Below are positions 5,989 to 6,084 of a DNA stretch of 6,084 bases, one piece after another (positions within the stretch are counted from its first letter, which is position 1; every line of letters starts with the position of its first letter). The notes beneath the pieces are model-generated. The model did not search any database. It was not told the origin of the DNA and worked only from the letters and a program-made list of their open reading frames with translations. Position numbers and translations under genes: made by a program. The stretch is from GCA-001735895 sp964488685 (lineage in GTDB: Bacteria > Pseudomonadota > Gammaproteobacteria > GCA-001735895), in contig CAZAVY010000125.1 in assembly GCA_964488685.1 (NCBI GenBank), forward strand, positions 1 through 6,084. Reading direction: 5' to 3'.

Positions 5989-6041
5989 CCCGCATTTCTC
6001 ACCACCATTCGTCGCAGTAGAAGGGTGGCGAGAAATGCGGG
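5989..6041. repeat. Strong 18-bp-arm inverted repeat downstream of dat (possible terminator or mobile-element end)
   Basis: Left arm 5989-6006 (CCCGCATTTCTCACCACC) pairs with right arm 6024-6041 (GGTGGCGAGAAATGCGGG) at 17 of 18 positions around a 17-base loop. It starts 30 bases after the dat stop. No clean T run follows (only a TTTT at 6050-6053), so it is an imperfect intrinsic terminator; the long near-perfect arms also fit a REP-like repeat or short palindromic mobile element. A tiny GCCG/CGGC hairpin lies just before it (5968-5978). The remaining bases to 6084 hold nothing I recognise. Confidence 0.75.
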
Positions 6042-6084
6042 CTGATATGTTTTAACTTGCAACGAATTGTTATAGAACGCTTTT

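Noticed and set aside
1..6084. CRISPR array, tRNA, rRNA, riboswitch or transposase gene
   Set aside because: No regularly spaced repeats, cloverleaf, conserved aptamer or transposase motif was found on either strand by eye.

Overview
The window looks like a bacterial, probably gammaproteobacterial, chromosome segment with fairly balanced base composition. This rests on the style of the D-amino acid transaminase and the oxoprolinase subunits; no taxonomic marker gene is present. All intact genes are on the + strand. The theme is D-glutamate / 5-oxoproline (pyroglutamate) metabolism, bounded by decayed genes on the left and by mobile-element-like inverted repeats on the right.

Left part (1-818): a gene graveyard. 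Positions about 38-375 hold a collapsed relic of an O-acetylhomoserine sulfhydrylase (MetY-type PLP enzyme), recognisable only by switching frames and jumping across internal deletions. It runs into the C-terminal third of a fatty-acyl-CoA synthetase (about 411-817), whose stop codon lies one base before the next start codon.

Central operon (819-4828): five tightly packed genes. They are a DUF1445 / D-glutamate cyclase N-domain-like protein, then pxpA, pxpB and pxpC (the three subunits of prokaryotic ATP-dependent 5-oxoprolinase), then a DUF4392 / D-glutamate cyclase C-domain-like protein. The first and last genes match the two halves of the animal mitochondrial D-glutamate cyclase (DGLUCY), here as separate proteins on either side of 5-oxoprolinase. 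The likely chemistry is D-glutamate to 5-oxoproline (cyclase), then 5-oxoproline plus ATP to glutamate (PxpABC).

Right part (4829-6084): a 272-base gap containing a 165-bp near-perfect palindrome with 20-bp perfect terminal inverted repeats (MITE-like, no coding capacity). It is followed by dat, a class IV PLP D-amino acid transaminase with the D-specific carboxylate-trap residues. Dat would interconvert D-alanine + 2-oxoglutarate and pyruvate + D-glutamate, so it could feed the cyclase/oxoprolinase module. A strong 18-bp-arm hairpin lies just after dat. No transporter, KipR-like regulator, RNA gene, CRISPR or transposase is visible.
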